From: Oribacterium sp. KHPX15
GTDB taxonomy: Bacteria > Bacillota > Clostridia > Lachnospirales > Lachnospiraceae
Assembly: GCF_900107835.1 (NCBI RefSeq)
Contig: NZ_FNRG01000006.1
Location: forward strand, 80,112 to 144,111
DNA length: 64,000 nucleotides
Direction: 5' to 3'
The notes under the pieces are model-generated. The model searched no databases. It was not told the DNA's origin and saw only the letters and a program-made list of their open reading frames with translations. Positions within the stretch are counted from its first letter, which is position 1; each line of letters begins with the position of its first letter. A program made the position numbers and the translations under genes. Positions 25,799 to 35,100 of this stretch are shown here, in pieces.

Positions 25799-25899
25799 TA
25801 TAATAACGATTACAAATGTATACTACAACCGGAATTTAGCTTTCGGACTTGATTTAAATCCGGAATTGATTTATTTTTATCTTGTGATTGTATACAAGT
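25799..25899 (+). promoter_or_regulatory. gntR promoter with two GTATAC operators
   Basis: TATAAT (25799-25804) preceded by TGG as an extended -10. GTATAC cores lie at 25818-25823 and 25890-25895, the latter in the palindrome TTGTATACAA. E. coli UxuR/ExuR sites share this centre (TTGGTATACCAA). This suggests that the downstream GntR protein represses itself and uxuAB. Confidence 0.65.
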
Positions 25900-25913
25900 T
25901 TGAGAGGGATATT

Positions 25914-26627
25914 ATGAATACAGATAATAACATGGTTGAGACTCCCAAATTACCTGAGGAAATACACTATTATTTATGGAACCGGATTGCGACGCTGGAG
26001 CTTCGTCCCGGGGTGAAACTCAGTGAACTTGGTCTTGCCGAACAGTTCAACTGCAGCCGCATACCGGTGAGGGAAGCTGTCAGACGTCTTAATATAGAAG
26101 GCGCTCTTGAATCCCAGCCTCAAAGGGGCAGCTTTGTAAGTAAGATCAATCTTGATAAGGTCAGAAAAGTAAGATATCTAAGGGAAGTTCTTGAAACCAG
26201 AGTGGTTCTGGATGCTTTTGATGCCGGACTGCTGGATCCGCTGGTACCTCTTCTTCGTGGCATGATCAACGATCAGAAGACCATGATCTCCTTTAATGAA
26301 ATGGAGAAACTTACTGAGGCGGATACACTGTTCCATGATTTCTTTTATCATTTGCAGCACAAAGAGTTTGTTCAGGAACATACCGGAAGATATGATATTC
26401 ATTATATCAGAGCAAGACGCTTTGCACTCGGGGTTGAGAGAAGCGACGATCAGAAATATGATGACAGTATCAATATAGTTTCACAGCATGAACGAATTGT
26501 AGATGCTATTGAAAATCATGACAGACAGACACTGGAGGATGAGCTGAGACATCATTTCAGAAACATTAACCATACTCTGGAAAAGGTGTCGGCAAATGAA
26601 GAATTTGAAGCTCTTTTTAAGCAATAA
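25914..26627 (+). CDS. GntR/FadR-family regulator, probable hexuronate regulator
   Basis: A 237-aa DNA-binding protein. The N-terminal winged helix (about residues 15-80) has LRPGVKLSELGLAEQFNCSRIPVREAVRRLNIEGAL and the wing RGSFVS; the C-terminal FCD domain (about 90-230) is all-helical and contains the metal-binding-type residues D..H in the DTLFHDFFYHLQ region and later His residues. FCD members bind organic acids including uronates. The start at 25914 has AGAGGG 6 bases upstream; the longer frame would run over the operator. It is divergent from uxuAB, with shared GTATAC palindromes, so regulation of uronate use is likely. The ligand is inferred. Confidence 0.85.
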   Translation: MNTDNNMVETPKLPEEIHYYLWNRIATLELRPGVKLSELGLAEQFNCSRIPVREAVRRLNIEGALESQPQRGSFVSKINLDKVRKVRYLREVLETRVVLDAFDAGLLDPLVPLLRGMINDQKTMISFNEMEKLTEADTLFHDFFYHLQHKEFVQEHTGRYDIHYIRARRFALGVERSDDQKYDDSINIVSQHERIVDAIENHDRQTLEDELRHHFRNINHTLEKVSANEEFEALFKQ

Positions 26628-26813
26628 TATGCCATAACCATCCTAAGCCTGTCTCAATGCTTTTGCCGGAATAAAACGGGATATCACGAACTTTGTACGG
26701 TTACGCTCAGAATTACTAATCCACACTTGTGCGCGGAATAAAAGCGGAATAGACTTTATGAAACGTCATAGTATATAAAAAATACGGATTATTTATCCTT
26801 TTTTATATCAAAA

Positions 26814-26842
26814 TTGACCAATTATCAAAAAAATTGTATTAT
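26814..26842 (+). promoter_or_regulatory. kduD promoter
   Basis: TTGACC (26814-26819), a 17-base spacer, and TATTAT (26837-26842). A leader of about 110 bases follows, with a small hairpin GGTCGGTAACTGACC just before the gene. The remaining 26628-26813 shows no gene. Confidence 0.65.
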
Positions 26843-26958
26843 ATAGAAGTTGGAGGTTTCGGAGCAGATATGATCCATTTCGGCTGGAACCTTTAAACAC
26901 CTATAGTATAACGAGTAAGGAGAATTGGTCGGTAACTGACCGGAAAAGAGGTATGATC

Positions 26959-27732
26959 ATGAAGAATTATTTCGATTTAAAGGGAAACGTTGCAATTGTT
27001 ACAGGCTGCTCAACAGGACTTGGCGTTCAGATGGCAAAGGCACTTGCAAATCAGGGTTGTAATATAGTTCCCGTTGCCCGTCGTCAAGAGTTGATTGAAG
27101 ATGTTGCAAAGGAACTCACAAAGGAATACGGCGTTGAAACATTTCCTGTAAGATGTGATATCACAGATACCAATATGGTTGAGGAGCTTGTTGATAAGGT
27201 TCTGGAGAAATTCGGAAAGATCGATATCGTTATCAACAACGCAGGTACAGGTGCTGTTGCTCCTGCTGAAGACATCACAGATGATCAGTTTGCCAATGAA
27301 GTAAACATTGACCTCTTTGGTTCTTTCAAGGTTGCACGTGCCGTTGCAAAGAAGGCAATGATCCCGGCAGGTTACGGACGTATCATAAATATCGCTTCCA
27401 TGTATGGCCTTGTTGGCAACAAGATCGCACCTGCAAGCCCATATCATGCTGCAAAGGGCGGCGTTGTTAACCTTACCAGAGCACTTGCTGCTGAGTGGGG
27501 CAAGCATGGTATCACAGTTAATGCTATCTGCCCGGGTTATTTCTGGACACCGCTCACACAGGAGACTCTTGATTCCGAATGGTTTAAGGAGTACGCAAAG
27601 GGTGCTATCCCTATGGAGCGTTACGGTAAGGAAGGGGAGCTTGATTCAACAGCTATTTTCCTTGCATCACCTGCTTCAACATACGTTAACGGCGTTATGA
27701 TTCCGGTTGACGGTGGTTATACATGTATCTGA
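26959..27732 (+). CDS. kduD: SDR-family 2-keto-3-deoxygluconate oxidoreductase (KduD type)
   Basis: An NAD(P)-dependent short-chain dehydrogenase of 257 aa. It probably interconverts 2,5-diketo-3-deoxygluconate and 2-keto-3-deoxygluconate, using the KduI product. Motifs: the cofactor-binding VTGCSTGLGVQMA (TGxxxGxG), CDITD, VINNAGTG, catalytic Ser in INIASMYGLV, YHAAK (Tyr-x3-Lys) and NAICPGYFWTPL. I chose the ATG at 26959 rather than 26953 because the AGAGG site then has 7-base spacing. The substrate is inferred from the uronate genes next to it; gluconate 5-dehydrogenase is the main alternative. Confidence 0.82.
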   Translation: MKNYFDLKGNVAIVTGCSTGLGVQMAKALANQGCNIVPVARRQELIEDVAKELTKEYGVETFPVRCDITDTNMVEELVDKVLEKFGKIDIVINNAGTGAVAPAEDITDDQFANEVNIDLFGSFKVARAVAKKAMIPAGYGRIINIASMYGLVGNKIAPASPYHAAKGGVVNLTRALAAEWGKHGITVNAICPGYFWTPLTQETLDSEWFKEYAKGAIPMERYGKEGELDSTAIFLASPASTYVNGVMIPVDGGYTCI

Positions 27733-27808
27733 TGTAAATCAGTATTTCATAATGAGGGGCGGTCGCTTTAGATGAACTGCTGCCTTTCAAGCAGAAAAAT
27801 ATAAACTT

Positions 27809-27846
27809 ACTGCCATCAGATGTTGAATCTGGTGGCAGTTTTTTGC
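27809..27846 (+). terminator. Terminator of kduD
   Basis: Arms ACTGCCATCAGAT/ATCTGGTGGCAGT followed by TTTTTT. The same two arms recur in the terminator after agcS at 32053-32086. Confidence 0.88.
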
Positions 27847-27857
27847 TGCAGTCATAG

Positions 27858-27903
27858 ATCCACCGGGGACGGTTCTCACCGGAGAGAACCGTCCCCGGTG
27901 GAT
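27858..27903. repeat. GGGGACGG-type hairpin, perfect 20-bp arms
   Basis: ATCCACCGGGGACGGTTCTC at 27858-27877 and its exact complement at 27884-27903 around a 6-base loop. Third and most perfect member of the family at 6519 and 21213. It lies between convergent genes. Confidence 0.9.
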
Positions 27904-27917
27904 TTCCTCTACCTGAT

Positions 27918-28028
27918 TCAATCCTCATCTTCTATTGATTCAATATACTCGTTATACTCCTCTTCTGTCGCGAATCTGATCTTCTGTCCGTTAACTATCC
28001 CAACAAAACTGTAATTCTCGTAATACAT
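27918..28028 (-). CDS. Small 36-aa acidic protein of unknown function
   Basis: The frame reads MYYENYSFVGIVNGQKIRFA, followed by TEEEYNEYIESIEDED and TGA. A clear GGGAGG lies 7 bases before the ATG at 28028. The protein has a tyrosine-rich start, one short beta-like stretch and an acidic helix; no signal peptide or membrane segment. It lies convergent with kduD, with the GGGGACGG hairpin just past its stop as a possible terminator. The strong ribosome binding site and the sensible composition support a real gene. Confidence 0.55.
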   Translation of the reverse strand: MYYENYSFVGIVNGQKIRFATEEEYNEYIESIEDED

Positions 28029-28219
28029 TAAATTACCTCCCTGACTGGACTAATAAAATAAGTGGTTTTCTCCGATATATGAAATAAGTGGTCTGAAGAA
28101 AAGCATTTTTCTGAGCAGTTCACTTAAATTCCCGTGGAATCTTTTGTTATGGTCATATGATAAACTGCATGGGTGACAAAATTTTGCACATAGGAAGGCA
28201 AAGGAGTATAGAAAAGGTT

Positions 28220-29899
28220 ATGAGTAAGGGTCGGGGACCATATATTTCATTACAGACAAAGTTTGCAGCGCTTATACTTGCCTGTACTTTATTTACTGCG
28301 TTTATCATCGGAGGTGTTGGTTTGGCATCTTCCGTGTCCATACTGGATGAGGATTCGGCCAGGATCATGGAGCTTACTGTCAGTGATGCTGCCAATTATC
28401 TCAATAATGCATTGGGAAATATGGCAGAATGCGTAGACGAAGGTTCTTTATATGCCTCAACAAATCTTATAAACATAGACAGCTTTAAAGATGCATACTA
28501 CAGGGAGAGTTACCTTCTGAAGATGCGGAATGTATTGAATTTCCTGGTAGATAATGATAAATGGATCTACAGTTACTATCTGCAGCTGGATCCTGAAATC
28601 TGCAGCGGTGAAAATGCCTTTTGTTATCGGAAATCAGTTGCCGGCGGAACCTTCACTTTTGTGGATCCGGTTAATATTTCGGATTATAACGAGGATGATC
28701 CCAAGGTCAGCTGGTATTATCTTGCAAAAGAACAAAAAGTTGGTGTCTGGACAAATGTAAAATATGATCCTGAACTGGAAATAAACAAGATTTCATATAT
28801 TGAGCCTCTGTTTAAAGGGGGAACATTTATAGGCGCCATAGGAATGGACATCGACTTTTCCGACATTATTGAGTATATAGACAATATACAGCCCTACGAA
28901 GGAAGCGCGACTTTCCTTTTAAGCAATAAAGGAACTATCATTTATCATAAGTTTCTGGAGACAGGAACGAATCTTGGGTCTATCAACAGTGACTTTACAA
29001 AGATCTCCCAGCAGATAAGAACCGAAAATAAGAATGATCATCTTATCACTTATGAGTACAGAGGTGAAACAAGAAAGCTTAACTGGAGAACACTGAACAA
29101 TAATATGAAGCTGGTTCTCACTACTCCCCTTAAGTCGATTCTTGCAGCAAGAAGCAGGCTTACCACACGTATCGTGGCTGCTGCCCTGCTTATAAGTATG
29201 CTGTTTTTTGTGCTGACAATGAATCTGGTTTACCGGATCATCAGACCTATTCAAAAGTTGAGGATATCGGCCTCAAGGATCGCAGAGGGGGATCTGGAGG
29301 TTGATCTGTGTCCGGAGTCCAATGATGAGATCGGGGATCTGACCGTCAGCTTTTCCAAAAACGTAAAGGTTTTGAAGAGTTATGTTGAACAGATAAAAGG
29401 AATAGCCTACATTGATCCTCTGACCGGTGTTAAAAGCAAGGCTGCTTATGAGGAATATGTGGAAACAGTTAAAGATGTGATAAAAAACAGGAAAAAGGCA
29501 TTAGCAATTGTTGTAATCGATATCAATAATCTGAAGCATATAAATGATGCTTACGGACATGCCATGGGGGATAAATATATCATAAACTGCTGCGGATGTT
29601 TTTCGGGAAAGTTTATCAACAGTCCAATGTTCCGTATAGGAGGGGATGAGTTCGTGGTATTTCTTTCGGAATCAAGAGACTATAACGAAAGGTATAATAT
29701 AATTGAATATCTTGAAAATGAAATGAATTTCAGAGCCAAAGCTGATATTCCCGTAGAAGTAAAGGTTTCGGCTGCCTATGGCATAGCGGATTTCGATCCC
29801 GTTACTTCACCTGAGGGCATGACCTATGATCAGCTTTTCAATATGGCTGACGAAAATATGTATAAAAAGAAAAAAGAAATGAAAACTGAAAGAGCATAA
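28220..29899 (+). CDS. Membrane diguanylate cyclase (Cache sensor, HAMP, GGDEF)
   Basis: It makes c-di-GMP from two GTP. About 559 aa from the ATG at 28220. Layout: membrane segment (FAALILACTLFTAFIIGGVG, about residues 15-36), a large extracellular dCache-like sensor (about 40-320, with GVWTNVKYDP, YIEPLF and GAIGMDIDFSDI), a second membrane segment (about 325-348), HAMP (IIRPIQKLRISASRIAEGDL), and a GGDEF domain with DPLTGVKSKAAYEE and an intact FRIGGDEFVVFL. The RxxD inhibitory site is absent. The start is uncertain: AAAGGAG lies 13 bases away, and the frame is open further upstream to 28157. No c-di-GMP riboswitch was seen upstream. Confidence 0.85.
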   Translation: MSKGRGPYISLQTKFAALILACTLFTAFIIGGVGLASSVSILDEDSARIMELTVSDAANYLNNALGNMAECVDEGSLYASTNLINIDSFKDAYYRESYLLKMRNVLNFLVDNDKWIYSYYLQLDPEICSGENAFCYRKSVAGGTFTFVDPVNISDYNEDDPKVSWYYLAKEQKVGVWTNVKYDPELEINKISYIEPLFKGGTFIGAIGMDIDFSDIIEYIDNIQPYEGSATFLLSNKGTIIYHKFLETGTNLGSINSDFTKISQQIRTENKNDHLITYEYRGETRKLNWRTLNNNMKLVLTTPLKSILAARSRLTTRIVAAALLISMLFFVLTMNLVYRIIRPIQKLRISASRIAEGDLEVDLCPESNDEIGDLTVSFSKNVKVLKSYVEQIKGIAYIDPLTGVKSKAAYEEYVETVKDVIKNRKKALAIVVIDINNLKHINDAYGHAMGDKYIINCCGCFSGKFINSPMFRIGGDEFVVFLSESRDYNERYNIIEYLENEMNFRAKADIPVEVKVSAAYGIADFDPVTSPEGMTYDQLFNMADENMYKKKKEMKTERA

Positions 29900-29904
29900 C
29901 TAAA

Positions 29905-29962
29905 AGGCATATAAGCGTTTGCTTATATGCCTGTGCTATATCTATTGATTATAGCACAGGGG
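29905..29962 (+). terminator. Paired hairpins after the diguanylate cyclase gene
   Basis: AGGCATATAAGC/GCTTATATGCCT (4-base loop) directly followed by CTGTGCTATA/TATAGCACAG. Strong stems but no long T tract, so termination is likely but not certain. Confidence 0.5.
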
Positions 29963-30069
29963 TCCTTCTTGACGCATATGCAGTCGGATGATACGCTAAT
30001 CGAGCAAATAAATATACGTAGAAGTTATTAGAAAAGTGGTTGTTATAATTTCCTGTTTTGCATAAAGAG

Positions 30070-30265
30070 CATTTGGGAGATAAACATTGAATTGTTTGAT
30101 ATGATAACCTGCCGAAGGAGTAAAACTCTCAGGAGTCTGTAACGGACGGAGACTAATAACGGAGTGAACTCTGGAGAAGCTCTTTTAGAGTGCCGAAGGT
30201 GCAAAGGCTCAGGATTATTCATTGATCCTGCCCCAATCTCTCAGGCAAAAGGACAGAGGGGTAAT
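30070..30265 (+). promoter_or_regulatory. Tandem glycine riboswitch
   Basis: Two successive glycine-aptamer cores are visible: GCCGAAGGAGTAAAACTCTC (30111-30130) with the matching CGGACGGAGAC, and GCCGAAGGTGCAAAGGCTCA (30204 onward) ending CTCTCAGGCAAAAGGACAGA. Tandem aptamers joined by a short linker are the classical glycine riboswitch. The controlled gene is the AgcS-type amino-acid symporter starting at 30589. The 320 bases between aptamer and gene hold the expression platform; no clean terminator hairpin was identified there, only the long-range arms AAGCGGAAG (about 30339) and CTTCCGCTT (about 30542). Confidence 0.9.
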
Positions 30266-30588
30266 TAGAAATATTCGTGAACATGAATGCTTTCCGGATA
30301 CATCCTGAATACAGTAATCGGATGCACGTAAGTTCATAAAAGCGGAAGTAAAGTATATTTACGAGTATTTTCATTTTCTTTGTACTCAGTACATTTTTTA
30401 TGTCGAACTGTGTTGGTTTCGACGGGTTTATTCCTGTTACGTTTCTGTAATTGTTGTTTCCGTAGATTTTTGGTTTTACTAACCCGCATTGCCGGCTTTT
30501 CGGTTTTTGCTGTTTGACCGGTATTTTGTCATAGTTTTTATCTTCCGCTTATCTAAAGCTTCTTACAGCTCTAAGGGGGAGTATCACA

Positions 30589-31980
30589 GTGGATAACTTA
30601 AACAACATTATCGTTCTTTTGGATGACAAAATCTGGTTTGTTCTTTTGTTCCTTTTGATAGGAAACGGATTGTTTTTCTCCATTAGGACGGGGTTTGTTC
30701 AGATACGAAGATTTCCAAGCGCATGGAATCGGGTATTCGGAAACTTTTCACTTAAGGGTAATGCAAGTGAAAATGATGGTATGAGTTCATTTCAGGCCCT
30801 GGCAACAGCAATAGCAGCACAGGTAGGAACCGGAAATATAGCGGGATGTGCTACTGCCCTTGTAGGCGGAGGCCCGGGTGCCATCTTTTGGATGTGGCTG
30901 GCTGCATTTTTGGGTATGGCTACCATATACGGAGAAGCTGTTCTTGCCCAGAAGACAAAAACAAGAGATGAAAACGGCGAAGTCATCGGAGGCCCGGTTT
31001 ACTACATTCAGGAAGCCTTTAAGGGAAGCTTCGGAAAGATGCTTGCAGTATCTTTCGCAGTCATGACTATCCTGTCACTTGGAATCATGGGCAACATGGT
31101 TCAGTCAAACTCCATCAGTGATGCATTCTTTACAGCCTTTGGAATTCCAAAGTGGGTGGTAGGTATCTTTGTAGCTATCATCTCAGCCTTTATCTTTGTT
31201 GGCGGTATCAGCCGTATCGCATCCTTTACCGAAAAGGTTGTTCCTTTTATGGCAGGACTTTATGTGGTTGCCGCTGTGATAATGCTTATCATAAATCACG
31301 CGAATGTTATCCCCGCAATCGTATCAATCTTCAGAGGTGCTTTCCAGCCTCAGGCCGTAGTTGGTGCCGGAGCCGGAATCGCTGTTCGTCAGGTTATGCG
31401 TCTCGGCGTTGCCCGCGGACTTTTCTCAAATGAAGCAGGTATGGGTTCAACTCCTCACGCACATGCACTTGCAATTGTTAACCGCCCTCAGGAGCAAGGT
31501 GAGGTTGCCATGGTAGGTGTATTCATTGACACATTTATCGTTCTTACACTTACAGCACTTGTTATCCTTTCTTCAGGTGTTCTCGGAACCGAAGTACTTT
31601 ACGCAGGTGATATCACTGGTACTCCTGTTGCCCAGCTTGCATTTACTACAGGCTTTGGCGGATTCGGTCCGATGTTCGTAGCTATATGTCTTCTGTTCTT
31701 CGCCTTTTCAACCATCATCGGATGGTTCTTATTTGCAAGACAGAACATCACATTCCTTTTTGGAAAGAAGGCAATCATTCCATTTGCCGTTATCGATGTA
31801 GTATTTATCTTCGCAGGCTCCCTCCTGAAGGTTGACCTGGTTTGGAACATGCAGGACCTCTTTAACGGAGTCATGGTCATCCCCAACATCATCGGCCTCA
31901 TCGCCCTTTCTGGCGAAGTCGCAAAGATGTCCCGCATGAATGCAAGTGATAAAAAGCAGGTGGAAAATAAAGTAGAGTAA
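30589..31980 (+). CDS. Sodium:alanine/glycine symporter (AGCS family)
   Basis: A 463-aa polytopic inner-membrane protein of the alanine-or-glycine:cation symporter family. About 10-11 hydrophobic segments are visible. Family motifs: FFSIRTGFVQIRRFP, ALATAIAAQVGTGNIAGCAT (sodium/substrate site), GGPGAIFWMWLAAFLGMAT, and a GLFSNEAGMGSTPHAHA region. The start is GTG, supported by GGGGGAG with 7-base spacing. It follows a tandem glycine riboswitch, which strongly suggests glycine as substrate and control signal; such switches usually activate glycine cleavage or repress/activate glycine transport genes. It is monocistronic, ending in a terminator shared in sequence with that of kduD. Confidence 0.93.
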   Translation: MDNLNNIIVLLDDKIWFVLLFLLIGNGLFFSIRTGFVQIRRFPSAWNRVFGNFSLKGNASENDGMSSFQALATAIAAQVGTGNIAGCATALVGGGPGAIFWMWLAAFLGMATIYGEAVLAQKTKTRDENGEVIGGPVYYIQEAFKGSFGKMLAVSFAVMTILSLGIMGNMVQSNSISDAFFTAFGIPKWVVGIFVAIISAFIFVGGISRIASFTEKVVPFMAGLYVVAAVIMLIINHANVIPAIVSIFRGAFQPQAVVGAGAGIAVRQVMRLGVARGLFSNEAGMGSTPHAHALAIVNRPQEQGEVAMVGVFIDTFIVLTLTALVILSSGVLGTEVLYAGDITGTPVAQLAFTTGFGGFGPMFVAICLLFFAFSTIIGWFLFARQNITFLFGKKAIIPFAVIDVVFIFAGSLLKVDLVWNMQDLFNGVMVIPNIIGLIALSGEVAKMSRMNASDKKQVENKVE

Positions 31981-32052
31981 AAGAATTTCATACCAAAAAG
32001 GTGCAATTCCCACAATTAATGTGGGAAGTTGAGTTAAAATGAAGTGTTTAAA

Positions 32053-32086
32053 ACTGCCATCAGATATGAATCTGGTGGCAGTTTTA
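32053..32086 (+). terminator. Terminator of agcS
   Basis: Arms ACTGCCATCAGAT/ATCTGGTGGCAGT followed by TTTTAATT; identical arms to the kduD terminator 4.2 kb upstream. Confidence 0.82.
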
Positions 32087-32089
32087 ATT

Positions 32090-32173
32090 CATCCTATGTA
32101 CGTCATCCTATAGACATCATCCTTCGGACATCATACTATGTACATCAACCTATGTACACCATCCTATGGATAT
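32090..32173. repeat. Six 14-bp tandem repeats at the carB 3' end
   Basis: Six consecutive 14-base units of the form CATCCTATGTACAT start at 32090, 32104, 32118, 32132, 32146 and 32160, each differing by 1-4 bases. The next CAT begins inside the carB stop codon region. The array fills the gap between the agcS terminator and carB. Confidence 0.9.
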
Positions 32174-35100
32174 CATTTAATTGACTTGTGCCATTCCTGG
32201 AGTGACATGATGCCGTCATCGCCGTTGTCCCGGACAAACTTGATGCCTTCGGCTGCGGCCTTTGCTGCGGCAACAGTGGTGATGTATGGAACCTTTGCCT
32301 TGATGGCGGTCTTACGGAGGTAGCTGTCATCATGGACGCTGTCCTTGCCGATAGGTGAATTGATCACCAGGTCAATGTTTCCATTGGTGATAAGGTCCAT
32401 GATATTCGGACGGCCCTCGTAAAGCTTCTTAACCTTTTCTGCAGGGATACCTGCTTCGGTAATAAGCTTATGAGTGTTTTCGGTTGCAACGATGTTGAAG
32501 CCTGCTTCTGAGTAAAGCTCTGCAAGTTCCGCTGCGTAAGCGTGATCCTTGGTGTTAAGGGAAATAAGAACTGTGCCCTCGGAAGGGAGCTCTGCCTTGG
32601 CAGCTTCCTCCGCCTTTACGAAGGCTTCACCTGTGGTCTTCGCAAGTCCCAGAACCTCTCCGGTAGAACGCATCTCCGGTCCGAGGATAGGATCAACCTC
32701 AGGGAACATGTTGAACGGGAACACAGCTTCCTTTACGCCGTAATAAGGAATGTTCTTATCGGTTAATGCAGGCACCGGTGAAGGTCTTCCTGTTATTTCG
32801 CCAGTGATGATATCCACGGCGATAGGAACCATACTTATGCCACATACCTTTGAAACCAAAGGCACTGTTCTCGATGCTCTCGGGTTTGCCTCAATCACAT
32901 AAACCTTTCCGTTTTCGATGGCGTACTGCATGTTCATAAGTCCAACAACATGCATCTCTTCCGCTATCTTTCTTGTATATTCCTTTATGGTCTCCAGATT
33001 ATCCTCCGGAATGTGCTTTGAAGGCACTATGCATGCTGAGTCACCTGAATGTATACCCGCAAGCTCGATGTGCTCCATAACCGCCGGAACATAAGCATTG
33101 GTTCCGTCACTTATGGCATCAGCCTCGCACTCCATAGCATTGTTAAGGAAACGGTCAATGAGTATAGGCCTGTCCGGTGTAACACCGATGGCAGCATTCA
33201 TATAGTCACGGAGACTTTCGTCGTCGTAAACCACTTCCATGCCGCGGCCGCCAAGTACGAAGGAAGGACGAACCATAACCGGGTATCCGATCTTGTGTGC
33301 GTTGTCCAATGCTTCCTCCACGGTTGTAGCCATTCCTGCTTCAGGCATCGGAATGCCAAGCTTATCCATCATTGCGCGGAAAAGATCGCGGTCCTCTGCA
33401 AGGTCGATGACTTCCGGAGTGGTTCCCAGTATCTTTACGCCGTTCTTCTTCAGGCTGTCTGCAAGATTAAGCGGTGTCTGTCCTCCGAACTGGGCAATGA
33501 CACCAACAGGATTTTCCTTTCTGTAAATGCTGAGAACGTCCTCAAGGGTGAGGGGCTCGAAGTAAAGCTTGTCGGAGGTGTCATAGTCAGTGGAAACAGT
33601 CTCCGGGTTACAGTTTACTATGATGGTTTCAAAACCGAGCTTCTTAAGTGACTGTGCAGCGTGTACACAGCAGTAGTCGAACTCGATGCCCTGTCCGATA
33701 CGGTTAGGTCCGCCGCCAAGGATCATAACCTTAGGACGATCGGAATTAACCTGGTCGTTATCCTGTCCGATGTAGGTGCTGTAGTAGTAAGAGCTGTCTT
33801 CTGTTCCGCTTACATGAACGGAATCCCAGTTTTCCGTAACGCCGATTGCTTCACGGCGGTTTCTGATATCGTCTTCGGAAACCTCCAGGATCTTCGCAAG
33901 ATACTTATCTGAGAAGCCATCCTTTTTAGCCTGAGTGAGTGCCTCGTCGGAAGGAACATTACCCTTGTTTTTAAGAAGCTCCTCTTCTTCATCCACGAGC
34001 TCTTTCATCTGTTCGATGAAGTATTTCTTGACCTTTGTGAGCTCGAAGATCTCATCTACGGTTGCGCCTTTACGAAGGGCTTCATACATGATGAAATGCC
34101 TTTCGCTTGAAGGTGTGATGAGGAGTTTCAGGAGTTCATCCTTTGAAAGGTCGTTAAAATTCTTTACAAAGCCGAGACCGAAACGGTCCTTCTCGAGAGA
34201 ACGGATAGCCTTCTGGAAAGCTTCTTTATAGTTCTTTCCGATGCTCATGACCTCGCCTACGGCACGCATCTGTGTGCCCAGCTTATCTTCAACACCCTTG
34301 AACTTTTCGAATGCCCAGCGGGCAAACTTAACTACCACGTAATCTCCGTCGGGGACGTATTTGTCGAGGGTTCCGTATTTTCCACAGGGAAGCTCACTCA
34401 GCGTGAGTCCGGTTGCAAGCTTTGCGGACACAAGGGCGATAGGGAAACCTGTGGCCTTTGAGGCAAGAGCCGAGGATCTGGAGGTTCTCGGATTGATCTC
34501 GATTACTACTATACGGTCTGAAACCGGATCGTGGGCGAACTGAACATTGGTACCGCCGATAACTCCGATATGCTCGACGATCTTGTAAGCCTGTCTCTGG
34601 AGCTCATCCTGCAGATCCTTTGAAATGGTAAGGAAAGGTGCCGTACAGAAGGAGTCACCGGTGTGAATGCCTACGGGGTCAACATTTTCAATGAAGCAGA
34701 TGGTGATCATGTTGTTGTCTTTGTCACGGACAACCTCAAGCTCCAGTTCTTCCCATCCGAGGATTGACTCCTCTACCAGAACCTGGTGGATGAGACTGGC
34801 CTGAAGACCTCTTGCACAAACTGTCTTAAGCTCATCACGGTTGTAAACGAGACCGCCGCCTGCGCCGCCCATGGTATAGGCAGGACGAAGTACAACGGGG
34901 TAACCGAGCTCGTCAGCTATCTTCAGTGCTTCCTCTACGCTGTAAGCAACTTCACTTCTGGCCATTTCCACACCAAGCTTATTCATTGTCTCCTTGAACT
35001 CGATACGGTCCTCTCCGCGCTCGATGGCATCCACCTGTACGCCGATTACCTTAACGCCGTACTTATCCAAAATGCCTTCCTTATAAAGCTCTGAGCAGAG

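Noticed and set aside
28029..28219. c-di-GMP riboswitch upstream of the diguanylate cyclase
   Set aside because: TTGCACATAGGAAGGCAAAGG superficially recalls the GEMM motif, but the conserved core and tetraloop-receptor pairs are absent.
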